Assembly: GCA_964569295.1 (NCBI GenBank)
Contig: CAZMVU010000186.1
Coordinates: forward strand, 1-10,064
Length of the DNA stretch: 10,064 nt
Direction: 5' to 3'
Source: CAZMVU01 sp964569295
GTDB taxonomy: Bacteria > Hydrogenedentota > Hydrogenedentia > Hydrogenedentales > JAGMZX01
Part shown: in pieces, positions 1 through 5,871 of the stretch
Numbering within the stretch: position 1 is the stretch's first letter
How the letters are laid out: each line of letters begins with the position of its first letter
Notes under the pieces: generated by a model
What the model saw: only the letters and a program-made list of their open reading frames with translations
Database searches by the model: none
Told to the model about the DNA's origin: nothing
Position numbers and translations under genes: made by a program

Positions 1-7
1 AAAAAAT

Positions 8-55
8 GCCGGGAGCGCTGTAAGCCCGGCTCTGGATTCCCGCCTGCGCGGGAAT
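8..55. repeat. Intergenic repeat-like hairpins, dRS3-like palindrome
   Basis: Two adjacent inverted repeats are visible. The first is GCCGGG (8-13) pairing with CCCGGC (25-30). On the - strand it is followed by a T run (complement of the A run at 1-6), so it resembles a weak intrinsic terminator for leftward transcripts. The second is a perfect ATTCCCGC / CTGC / GCGGGAAT palindrome (36-55) followed by GACA. Palindromes of this form, such as Neisseria dRS3 and many unnamed copies in other proteobacteria and uncultured bacteria, are dispersed between genes. Whether this one is repeated in its own genome cannot be seen here. No gene can be assigned to 1-240. Confidence 0.5.
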
Positions 56-124
56 GACAGCCCGTTTCTATTCTGCAACGGTGATCGAAGAATTGTCTCG
101 GACACCAGTTACGAAATTTTTTGC

Positions 125-153
125 TTGACTTTTTCGTTACTTTATGGTAGATC
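125..153 (+). promoter_or_regulatory. Sigma70-type promoter of the small zinc-module gene
   Basis: TTGACT (125-130) matches the -35 consensus at five of six bases. It is followed by a 17-nt spacer and TAGATC (148-153), preceded by TGG, which gives an extended -10 element. The -10 itself is weak (three of six). The predicted start near 160 leaves a leader of about 80 nt, with a small GGCAA/TTGCC hairpin at 157-174. The region is AT-richer than the surrounding genes, as expected of a promoter. Confidence 0.5.
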
Positions 154-240
154 CTTGGCAACTGTGTGCTTGCCGCGTGTGCAACATCCAAAGCAGTACT
201 TCAGTGGTCAAATTCAATACGAAAGAGAGGTGATCGGTTT

Positions 241-375
241 ATGCAGTGCACGCTTTGCAATGAGCACATCGAGGACATCGAACTCGAGTTCGGTGATGCC
301 CTTGAAATGGAAGGCGAATTCTGGCACACGGAGTGTTACGACGAGTATTTCGCCGAAGTTCTCGAATCCGTGTAA
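241..375 (+). CDS. 44-aa acidic protein with one LIM-type zinc module
   Basis: This is a tiny hypothetical protein of 44 residues. The ATG at 241 is chosen because a GAGAGG ribosome site (about 224-229) sits upstream; the open frame extends further 5' but only through leader sequence. The layout is C3-x2-C6-x22-H29-x2-C32, with Trp28 directly before the His. This spacing and the WHxxC end match the first zinc finger of a LIM domain, and the second CxxC finger is absent. Composition is extreme: 14 Asp/Glu and no Lys or Arg. There is no signal peptide or membrane segment. It is probably a cytoplasmic Zn-binding protein, perhaps an adaptor or metal carrier; that role is inference. It lies between its own promoter and a strong terminator, so it is probably transcribed alone. 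I do not recognise a named family. Confidence 0.75.
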   Translation: MQCTLCNEHIEDIELEFGDALEMEGEFWHTECYDEYFAEVLESV

Positions 376-412
376 AGAATACCCGCGCCGGAATCGGTGC
401 CCATCAAGTTCG

Positions 413-458
413 CCTCGGTCTCCGGCTTGCAGCCGGTGGTCGGGGTTTTCGTTTCTTT
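413..458 (+). terminator. Strong intrinsic terminator after the 44-aa gene
   Basis: Bases 413-420 pair with 438-445 (including G-U pairs) and 422-427 pair perfectly with 431-436, around a TGC loop. This makes a roughly 14-bp stem with one T/T mismatch. The stem is followed immediately by TTTTCGTTTCTTT (446-458). Position and form fit a Rho-independent terminator that separates the small gene from accA. Confidence 0.75.
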
Positions 459-472
459 GGCTGCGCCCTGTC

Positions 473-509
473 TGCTACAGTGTACCCACGCGACGAACAT
501 GCTACAATG
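473..509 (+). promoter_or_regulatory. accA promoter region with tandem extended -10 boxes
   Basis: TGCTACAATG (500-509) carries TACAAT (503-508), five of six matches to the -10 consensus, with an upstream TG one base away (extended -10). No good -35 lies 17 bp upstream. A near copy, TGCTACAGTG, lies 27 bp upstream at 473-482. Transcription from the downstream box would start near 515, giving about 98 nt of leader with a CCGGT/ACCGG hairpin at 566-577. The 376-613 stretch has no gene, only the preceding terminator and these promoter elements. Confidence 0.5.
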
Positions 510-613
510 CGGCCGGGAAAACCGCGCCCCGGATATCCGTGAACGCCTGCGTGCGGTGTTGTGTCCCGGTTCACCGGATGAGCGGGTCGGGTTTCGTGAT
601 TTGGAGAAGTGCC

Positions 614-1567
614 TTGGCGGCTCCGGAACAGAGTCTTCCTTTCGAGCGAAAGTTGGCCGCACTGCGCGAACGTGTGGAGGAAGCGGAAACGGCGGAGGAG
701 CGCAAGGCCCTCGAGCAGTTGCTCGAGGCGCAGGAGGATGCGGCCCTGACAGGCATGACGGCATGGCAACAGGTGCTCATGGCGCGCCACGCGAAACGCC
801 CGCGCATGCTCGACTACACGCCACGCGTGTTCGAGGACTTTATCGAGCTGCACGGAGACCGCATGCTGGGGGATGACCCGGCCATGGTTTGCGGCATCGG
901 CCGTTTCCGCGGCGAGACGGTCTTTGTGGCGGGACAACAGAAGGGCGTGAGCACCGATGAGAAGGTGCGGCGCAATTTCGGGATGGTGCATCCTTGGGGT
1001 TTCCGCAAAGCACTGCGCACCTTTCGCCTGGCGGAACGCTTGGGCTACCCGCTGGTAACCTTTGTCGATACGCCCGCGGCGCATCCAGGGCCCGAAGCCG
1101 AGCAGTTTGGCCAGGGGCCGGCCATTGCGCAAAACCTGCTGGCGGCGGCGCAGCTCAACACCCCGGTTTTTGCCGTCGTGCTGAGCGAGGGGGGCAGCGG
1201 CGGGGCACTGGCCATTGCCATAGCGGATCGGACCGCCATGTTCGAGCACGCCGTGTATATGATATGCCCGCCGGAGCGATGCGCCGAAATTCTCTGGCGG
1301 GATGCCGGGAAACGCGAGCAGGCCGCGCAAGCCATGAAAATTACCGCTGCGGATCTCCTGGAACTCGGGATAATCGACACCGTGCTGCCGGAACCGCGCG
1401 GCGGCGCGCACTTGGATCCCGACGCCGCCGCGGCCACCCTGGCGGAGGAACTGGCGGCATTTCTCGCGGGTTGCCGGGAGGGGCGCTGGTCACTTGTGCG
1501 CCGGCGCAAACGCATCCGCCAACTGGGCCAGTGGTTCGAGGAGACCCTGCCGCGTGGAACCGAGTGA
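614..1567 (+). CDS. accA: Acetyl-CoA carboxylase carboxyltransferase alpha subunit
   Basis: AccA pairs with AccD to move the carboxyl group from biotin-BCCP to acetyl-CoA, giving malonyl-CoA for fatty acid synthesis in the cytoplasm. The start is TTG 614, because GGAG (603-606) sits 7 nt upstream and this gives 317 aa, close to the 319 of E. coli AccA; ATG 578 in frame lacks a ribosome site. Residues about 8-50 form a charged helical N-terminus, followed by the crotonase-fold domain. Visible signatures are ELHGDR, RRNFGM, the SEGGSGGALAIA oxyanion-hole loop (191-202) and PEPRGGAH. Several normally invariant stretches differ. The usual DTPGAxPGxxAEERGQ reads DTPAAHPGPEAEQFGQ (152-167), and the following GQSEAIA reads GQGPAIA. 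accD is not in the window. The stop overlaps the next gene. Identity is firm; full activity is not certain. Confidence 0.93.
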   Translation: MAAPEQSLPFERKLAALRERVEEAETAEERKALEQLLEAQEDAALTGMTAWQQVLMARHAKRPRMLDYTPRVFEDFIELHGDRMLGDDPAMVCGIGRFRGETVFVAGQQKGVSTDEKVRRNFGMVHPWGFRKALRTFRLAERLGYPLVTFVDTPAAHPGPEAEQFGQGPAIAQNLLAAAQLNTPVFAVVLSEGGSGGALAIAIADRTAMFEHAVYMICPPERCAEILWRDAGKREQAAQAMKITAADLLELGIIDTVLPEPRGGAHLDPDAAAATLAEELAAFLAGCREGRWSLVRRRKRIRQLGQWFEETLPRGTE

Positions 1568-1838
1568 GCGAAAAACGGATGATGTTTTATTGAAGGTGCG
1601 CGTACAGCCGCGTGCTTCGCGTGACCAGGTAGTCCTCGGCGGCGAGGGCCCGGTACGCGTGGCGCTAACGGCCCCGCCCGCGCAAGGAAAAGCGAATAAG
1701 GCCCTGCTCAACATCGTCGCCCGGCAACTGGGCGTGCGCAAGTCGGCAGTCAGCCTGGAAAGCGGCATGAAGTCGCGCGATAAGACCCTGCGTGTGGCGG
1801 GGTTGAGTGCGGAAGAGATTCGCAGGCGGCTGGCCTGA
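1554..1838 (+). CDS. yggU: DUF167 (YggU family) protein
   Basis: This small conserved protein of 94 aa is about the length of E. coli YggU (96). It has the family hallmark APPAQGKANKALL followed by SGMKSRDK. The fold is a compact alpha/beta domain and the function is not established. GTG 1554 is chosen because it gives family length and has GAGGAG at 1538-1543, 10 nt upstream; TTG 1590 is a shorter alternative that would start just before the conserved region. The first 14 bases overlap the end of accA in another frame, so the two genes are probably translationally coupled. In many bacteria this family sits beside yggS/yggT division or proline-synthesis genes; here it sits between accA and a purine phosphorylase, which gives no clear hint to its role. 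Confidence 0.88.
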   Translation: MEPSERKTDDVLLKVRVQPRASRDQVVLGGEGPVRVALTAPPAQGKANKALLNIVARQLGVRKSAVSLESGMKSRDKTLRVAGLSAEEIRRRLA

Positions 1839-1867
1839 GCGCCAGCGGCAACGTGGATCGGATTGCC

Positions 1868-1875
1868 GGGGAGGA
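1868..1875 (+). promoter_or_regulatory. Ribosome binding site fixing the punA TTG start
   Basis: GGGGAGGA lies 5 nt before TTG 1881. It decides between TTG 1863, which would place this site inside the coding sequence, and TTG 1881, which also matches the usual N-terminus of the family. Confidence 0.7.
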
Positions 1876-1880
1876 CTCTT

Positions 1881-2699
1881 TTGGAACTGTACGAAAATAT
1901 CCAGGAGGCTGTGCGTCTGATCCGCAGCCAACATGATATACAACCGCAGATCGCCATCGTACTGGGCACGGGGCTGGGCTCGCTGGCCGAACGCATAACG
2001 CCGGCCGTGCGTATACCATACGAGGCAATACCCCACTTTCCCACTTCGACGGTGGACACCCATGCGGGGGAACTCGTGCTGGGCGAGCTTTCCGGCAAGC
2101 CGGTGGTGGCGCTCTCAGGGCGCTTCCACTTCTACGAGGGCTACTCGCTGCAACAGGTCACCTTTCCTGTGCGTGTGGCCCGGGGGCTTGGCGTCAGCAC
2201 GCTGGTGGTCTCGAATGCGGCAGGCGGCTTGAACCCGTTGTACAAGGCGGGCGACCTTATGCTCATCACGGACCATATCAATCTTATGGGCGACAACCCG
2301 CTCATCGGGCCGAACGATGAACGCCTGGGGCCGCGGTTTCCGGATATGTCGGCACCGTATTCGAACCGGCTGCAAGAACTCGCGAATGCGGTGGCCCTGG
2401 AACAAGGGGTGCGCCTGCAACATGGCGTCTACCTCGGGGTACAGGGGCCGTGCCTGGAAACCCGGGCCGAGTACCGCTTCATGCGTGCCGCCGGCGCAGA
2501 CGCTGTCGGCATGAGCACCGTGCCGGAAGTAATAACCGCCGTGCATGCCGGTCTCGAGGTGATGGGGTTTTCCGCCATCACGGATGAATGTCTGCCGGAT
2601 GCGCTGGAACCAGCGGATATCGAAAAGATCATTGCCACGGCCAATGCGGTCGAGCCCGTGATGAGTGAATTGGTAAGCGCATGCATCGCGCGTATGTAA
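1881..2699 (+). CDS. punA: Purine nucleoside phosphorylase, trimeric class
   Basis: The product is a 272-aa cytoplasmic enzyme that splits purine nucleosides with phosphate to free base and ribose 1-phosphate (purine salvage). Its length and motifs match the trimeric PNP/MTAP family. The phosphate loop is GTGLGS (29-34). RFHFYEGY carries Arg81 and His83, equivalent to human PNP Arg84 and His86. SNAAGG carries Asn112, GPCLE carries the base-contacting Glu193, and GMSTVPE (210-216) is the PNP form; MTAP has a different residue in place of the ST. One change stands out: the Asn that binds the 6-oxo purine (human Asn243) is Asp235 here, as in MTAP. It follows yggU after 42 nt and is probably co-transcribed with accA. 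The precise substrate (inosine/guanosine, or 6-amino purines) is open. No intrinsic terminator with a T run follows it. Confidence 0.9.
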   Translation: MELYENIQEAVRLIRSQHDIQPQIAIVLGTGLGSLAERITPAVRIPYEAIPHFPTSTVDTHAGELVLGELSGKPVVALSGRFHFYEGYSLQQVTFPVRVARGLGVSTLVVSNAAGGLNPLYKAGDLMLITDHINLMGDNPLIGPNDERLGPRFPDMSAPYSNRLQELANAVALEQGVRLQHGVYLGVQGPCLETRAEYRFMRAAGADAVGMSTVPEVITAVHAGLEVMGFSAITDECLPDALEPADIEKIIATANAVEPVMSELVSACIARM

Positions 2700-2756
2700 C
2701 CGGATGCGACGGACAGCCTGCCGGGCCGGGTATGTGCCGCCAAGGCAGATGCGCTT

Positions 2757-2762
2757 TATAAT
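2757..2762 (+). promoter_or_regulatory. Consensus -10 box upstream of the PIN/TRAM gene
   Basis: TATAAT matches the -10 consensus exactly and sits in the 190-nt gap between punA and the next gene. No convincing -35 lies 16-18 bp upstream, so an activator or another sigma factor may be needed. Start of transcription near 2769 would give a leader of about 120 nt. It is the likeliest promoter for the PIN/TRAM-ispD-ispF-tlyA-recN run. Confidence 0.45.
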
Positions 2763-2890
2763 GGGGCGCCTGACACGAAACCGATAGCGCCCGTGAAGCG
2801 GAAAACAGAACACGCTGCCCGTGGAAAAACGCCGCCAGCCAGCCTGTAGAAAACGGGCCAGGCGCACCGGCAAAGAGAGTCGTTGCACAT

Positions 2891-3946
2891 ATGACAAGAG
2901 ATTCGACCATGGTGGTAAACATCATCCGAGGCATCTTTGTGCTCGCCTGTCTGCTTATGGGCGGCATCTGGGCGCAGTACTTCGTCGAGAATGCCGCCGA
3001 TTTGCAGGAAACCGGCGTGGGGTTGCTGCTCATTGCACTCGGCGGCGCAACGGGCGGCGCCGTGGCACTCATCGTGCTGTGGTTGCTCAGCTTCGTGACG
3101 CAAGAAATCTATGAGCGCCTCTCCCCCGCCTTGGGGGCCATCGCGCTGGCCATGGTGATCGGCTACTTCGTGAGCGCCTATATCCTGTCCTGGATACCGG
3201 ATGCCGAACCTTCGCTGCGGGTTTTCTTCATCGTCTCGATTGTCCTTATTTTCGGTTATATCGGCATTTCGCTGGGACTCACACGGGCCTCGAACTGGGA
3301 AAGCCTGGTCTCGGAAGTCAAAAAGCAGCGTGCCAGCGGGAGTAGCCTGAAACTGGTCGACACCAGTGTCATCATCGATGGACGCATTCTCGACATCTGC
3401 AACAGCGGGTTCATGGAAGGCATCCTGCTGGTGCCGCGGTTTGTCCTGAACGAGTTGCAGCATATCGCCGATTCGTCCGAAGTGCTGCGCCGGGCCAAGG
3501 GCCGCCGCGGGCTGGATATTCTGAAAGAGTTGCAAGAAGGCGACTCGAAGGTGTCCCTCGATATTATCGAGGACAACCCGAAGGACATCCCGGCTGTGGA
3601 CAGCAAGCTGGTGCGGCTGGCGCTCAAGTACAACGCCAAAATACTGACGAACGACTTCAACCTGAACAAGGTCGCCCAGATCGAGGGGGTTCAGGTGTTG
3701 AATGTAAACGACCTCGCAAATGCGCTGAAACCGGCGCTCTTGCCAGATGAAACCATGGAACTGAAGATCATCAAGGAGGGCAAGGAGCCTTCGCAAGGAG
3801 TCGGCTACCTCGACGACGGCACGATGGTCGTGGTCGACAACGGCAGCCAGCATGTGGGCAAGACGGTCGAGGTCACGGTGACGAGCGTCTTGCAGACCGC
3901 GGCAGGCCGCATGATCTTCACCAAATACAACCGCGAGTTGGCGTGA
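2891..3946 (+). CDS. Membrane PIN/TRAM-domain protein, YacL type
   Basis: The product is a 351-aa integral membrane protein with a cytoplasmic RNase-like domain. Four hydrophobic segments lie near 8-30, 43-69, 80-101 and 110-131. A PIN domain follows (about 153-275), with acidic metal-site residues Asp157 (VDTSVIIDGR), Glu188 (LNELQ), Asp237 (VDSKL) and Asp255 (TNDFNLN), all present. A C-terminal TRAM RNA-binding domain (about 287-346) follows. This is the order seen in Bacillus YacL and its relatives, often annotated as a PilT-like ATPase; the PIN residues argue for a nuclease instead. Substrate and role are not established. ATG 2891 has a weak AGAGAG site 11 nt upstream; ATG 2909 is an alternative. 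Its stop overlaps the ispD start by four bases (GTGA), and pairing with ispD is a recurring arrangement in several phyla. Confidence 0.9.
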   Translation: MTRDSTMVVNIIRGIFVLACLLMGGIWAQYFVENAADLQETGVGLLLIALGGATGGAVALIVLWLLSFVTQEIYERLSPALGAIALAMVIGYFVSAYILSWIPDAEPSLRVFFIVSIVLIFGYIGISLGLTRASNWESLVSEVKKQRASGSSLKLVDTSVIIDGRILDICNSGFMEGILLVPRFVLNELQHIADSSEVLRRAKGRRGLDILKELQEGDSKVSLDIIEDNPKDIPAVDSKLVRLALKYNAKILTNDFNLNKVAQIEGVQVLNVNDLANALKPALLPDETMELKIIKEGKEPSQGVGYLDDGTMVVVDNGSQHVGKTVEVTVTSVLQTAAGRMIFTKYNRELA

Positions 3947-4632
3947 AAGCCCAGTTGCTGGTGCCGGCAGCCGGCTCGGGGGTCCGTTTGGGCTGTGAAG
4001 ATCCAAAGGCCCTGGCCGATCTGTGCGGCCGCCCCATGCTCGCCCGCACACTGGCACGCTTTGAATCGCTGGGTTTGGTGGACAAAGCCGTCGTGGTGGC
4101 GCCGGCGCACGCACGGGCCGCTTTTGAAGCGTGTATCGCCGCCTATTTTCCCGGCCGCGGCATCCAGCTGGCGGACGGTGGCGCCGAGCGGCAGGAATCG
4201 GTCCATCGGGGGCTGGATGCGTTGGAGGCGGCCTCGGAACTCGTGGTGATTCACGATGCCGCGCGGCCCTTTGTCGAGGCGGATTGCGTGCGCAGGGCCA
4301 TTGCCGCAGCAGCGGAACATGGAGCGGCCACGGTAGCTGTTCGCACGGTGGACACGATTCTTGAAGAAGATGGTGCCGGGTTCCTTGCCGCCACACCGGA
4401 TCGCACGCGCTTGTGGGCCTGCCAGACGCCGCAGGTTTTCCGGGCCCGGATCATCCGCGAGGCGCACCACCACGCACGGCAGCATGGCGCCGCCGCGACG
4501 GACGATGCCACGCTGGTGAAACGGTGCGGCGGCGTGGTGCGGCTCATCGAAGGCAACGCACGCAATTTCAAGGTAACAACACCGGAGGACCTGGCGCGCG
4601 CGCGGCGGCTGGTCCGGGAGGAACATGTATGA
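3943..4632 (+). CDS. ispD: 2-C-methyl-D-erythritol 4-phosphate cytidylyltransferase
   Basis: IspD joins MEP to CTP to form CDP-ME, the third step of the MEP isoprenoid pathway. The 229-aa product is close to the 236 aa of E. coli IspD. All key residues are visible: the nucleotide loop PAAGSGVRLG with Arg15, Lys22 in DPKAL, Asp105 in HDAARPF, Arg154 and Thr162 (TRLWACQTPQ), and Lys210 in NFKVTTPEDL, matching E. coli Arg20, Lys27, Asp106, Arg157, Thr165 and Lys213. The GTG start overlaps the preceding stop (GTGA) and has no strong ribosome site of its own, so re-initiation after the PIN/TRAM gene is likely. Its ATGA overlap with ispF suggests the two enzymes are made together. ispE, the step between them, is not in the window. 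Confidence 0.96.
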   Translation: MKAQLLVPAAGSGVRLGCEDPKALADLCGRPMLARTLARFESLGLVDKAVVVAPAHARAAFEACIAAYFPGRGIQLADGGAERQESVHRGLDALEAASELVVIHDAARPFVEADCVRRAIAAAAEHGAATVAVRTVDTILEEDGAGFLAATPDRTRLWACQTPQVFRARIIREAHHHARQHGAAATDDATLVKRCGGVVRLIEGNARNFKVTTPEDLARARRLVREEHV

Positions 4633-5105
4633 TCCGCGTTGGACTTGGCTACGACCTGCACTGCTTCGAATCGGGGCGCCGGCTCGTGCTCGGCGGGTAT
4701 GAGATAGACCATGACAGGGGGCTGGCCGGCCACTCGGATGGGGACGCCCTGTGCCATGCCATTACCGATGCGCTCCTGGGCGCGCTCGCCCTCGGCGATA
4801 TCGGCGGGCACTTCCCCGACAACGATCCGCGCTACAAGGATGCAAACAGCCTGAAACTGCTCGAGGTGGCGTTGAATCTGGTCCATGGCGCCGGGTTCGA
4901 CGTGGTCAATGTGGATACCGTCGTGGTCACGCAGGCACCGAAGCTGCAGCCTCACGTACCGGCCATACGCCAGCGGCTGGCAGAAACGCTCAAACTGCCG
5001 AAGGACCGTATATCGATCAAGGCAAAGACCAACGAAGGCGTTGGCCCGGAAGGCCGCGGCGATGCCTTGAGCACCCAGGCGATCGTTCTGTTGGAATCGG
5101 CGTAG
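4629..5105 (+). CDS. ispF: 2-C-methyl-D-erythritol 2,4-cyclodiphosphate synthase
   Basis: IspF cyclises CDP-ME 2-phosphate to MEcPP and releases CMP, the fifth MEP-pathway step; the family is a trimer with a zinc ion. The 158-aa length is typical. The metal ligands are Asp9 and His11 (GYDLH) and His43 (CHAITDALLG), matching E. coli Asp8, His10 and His42; HSDGD, GDIGGHFPD and KTNEGVG are also typical. ATG 4629 overlaps the ispD stop (ATGA), and GGGAGGAA (4616-4623) gives a good ribosome site. The open frame reaches back to 4413, but that part is only a shadow of ispD. It is a separate gene, not an IspDF fusion as in alpha- and epsilonproteobacteria. Confidence 0.96.
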   Translation: MIRVGLGYDLHCFESGRRLVLGGYEIDHDRGLAGHSDGDALCHAITDALLGALALGDIGGHFPDNDPRYKDANSLKLLEVALNLVHGAGFDVVNVDTVVVTQAPKLQPHVPAIRQRLAETLKLPKDRISIKAKTNEGVGPEGRGDALSTQAIVLLESA

Positions 5106-5120
5106 GAGCAGCGCACACCG

Positions 5121-5855
5121 GTGAAGAAAGAGCGCCTGGACATCCTGGTACAACGCCTGGCGGGGGTGTCACGTTCAAAGGCGCAGGGACTCATTCTAAC
5201 CGGACAGATCTATGCGGAAGGCAAGAAGCTGGACAAGCCGGGCATCCGCCTGCCGCCGGACACGCCCATCGAGATAGGCGAGCAACCACGTTTCGTAAGC
5301 CGGGGGGGCGAGAAACTGGCGGCCGCCTTCGAGGCTTTTCCCGTATCGGTTGCGGGCCGGGTCGCTATTGATGCGGGCGCATCGACCGGCGGCTTCACGG
5401 ACTGCCTGCTCCAGCAAGGGGCCCGCAAGGTGTACGCGGTCGACGTGGGCTACGGGCAACTGGCCTGGAAGTTGCGCCAGGATGCGCGTGTCGTCGTCAT
5501 GGAGCGCTGCAACATCCGCCATCTGACGCGCGACGCCCTCGCGGAGCCGCCGGCCTTTTTTGCCGTGGACTGCTCGTTCATTTCGCTACGGCTGGTGCTG
5601 CCGCCGCTGGCGGCTCTGCTGTCGGGCGATCCGCAGGGGGTCGTGCTTATCAAACCCCAGTTCGAGGCGGGACGCGATCAGGTGGGCAGCGGCGGCGTGG
5701 TGCGCGACACAGCCGTGCATGAGGCCGTCGTCGCCGATGTCACCGGCTATGCGCGCGCAGTGGGATTCGCCAAGATCGATGTGCTACCCTCTCCCCTGCT
5801 GGGTCCGGCGGGGAACCGCGAGTTCCTGGCCTATTTGCGCGGGTACCGGGCCTGA
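5121..5855 (+). CDS. tlyA: TlyA-family 16S/23S rRNA cytidine-2'-O-methyltransferase
   Basis: The product is a 244-aa SAM-dependent methyltransferase; the studied Mycobacterium TlyA 2'-O-methylates cytidines in 16S and 23S rRNA and makes ribosomes sensitive to capreomycin. An N-terminal S4 RNA-binding domain (about 4-55) leads to a Rossmann-type FtsJ-like domain. The SAM loop is IDAGASTGGFTD (83-94). The proposed catalytic set Lys65, Asp150, Lys178 and Glu234 each lie four positions before the Mycobacterium residues (Lys69, Asp154, Lys182, Glu238). GTG 5121 has AGGAG (5104-5108) overlapping the ispF stop, with a rather long 12-nt spacing. It is followed 16 nt later by recN, a pairing common in Firmicutes and deltaproteobacteria. 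The name hemolysin A found in databases is historical. Confidence 0.92.
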   Translation: MKKERLDILVQRLAGVSRSKAQGLILTGQIYAEGKKLDKPGIRLPPDTPIEIGEQPRFVSRGGEKLAAAFEAFPVSVAGRVAIDAGASTGGFTDCLLQQGARKVYAVDVGYGQLAWKLRQDARVVVMERCNIRHLTRDALAEPPAFFAVDCSFISLRLVLPPLAALLSGDPQGVVLIKPQFEAGRDQVGSGGVVRDTAVHEAVVADVTGYARAVGFAKIDVLPSPLLGPAGNREFLAYLRGYRA

Positions 5856-5871
5856 CAGACCGAAAGGAACC

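Noticed and set aside
125..613. Upstream extension of the accA reading frame (480-aa version)
   Set aside because: It runs through the promoter, the 44-aa gene and its terminator. The TTG at 614 has a ribosome site and gives normal AccA length.
404..1411. 335-aa open frame on the - strand
   Set aside because: It is antisense to accA, with composition typical of a reverse-frame shadow in GC-rich DNA and no recognisable motif.
2821..3114. 97-aa open frame in the leader of the PIN/TRAM gene
   Set aside because: It is Arg-rich and continues into the PIN/TRAM gene in another frame. No ribosome site or family resemblance.
2756..4396. 546-aa open frame on the - strand
   Set aside because: It lies across the PIN/TRAM gene and ispD, both certain. 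The product is rich in Arg, His, Pro and Gln, without a family motif.
4413..4628. N-terminal extension of ispF
   Set aside because: It overlaps ispD in another frame. The family starts at ATG 4629, which has a strong ribosome site.
5560..5871. N-terminal extension of recN
   Set aside because: It lies within tlyA. RecN proteins begin with the LRIRNYALID segment right after ATG 5872.
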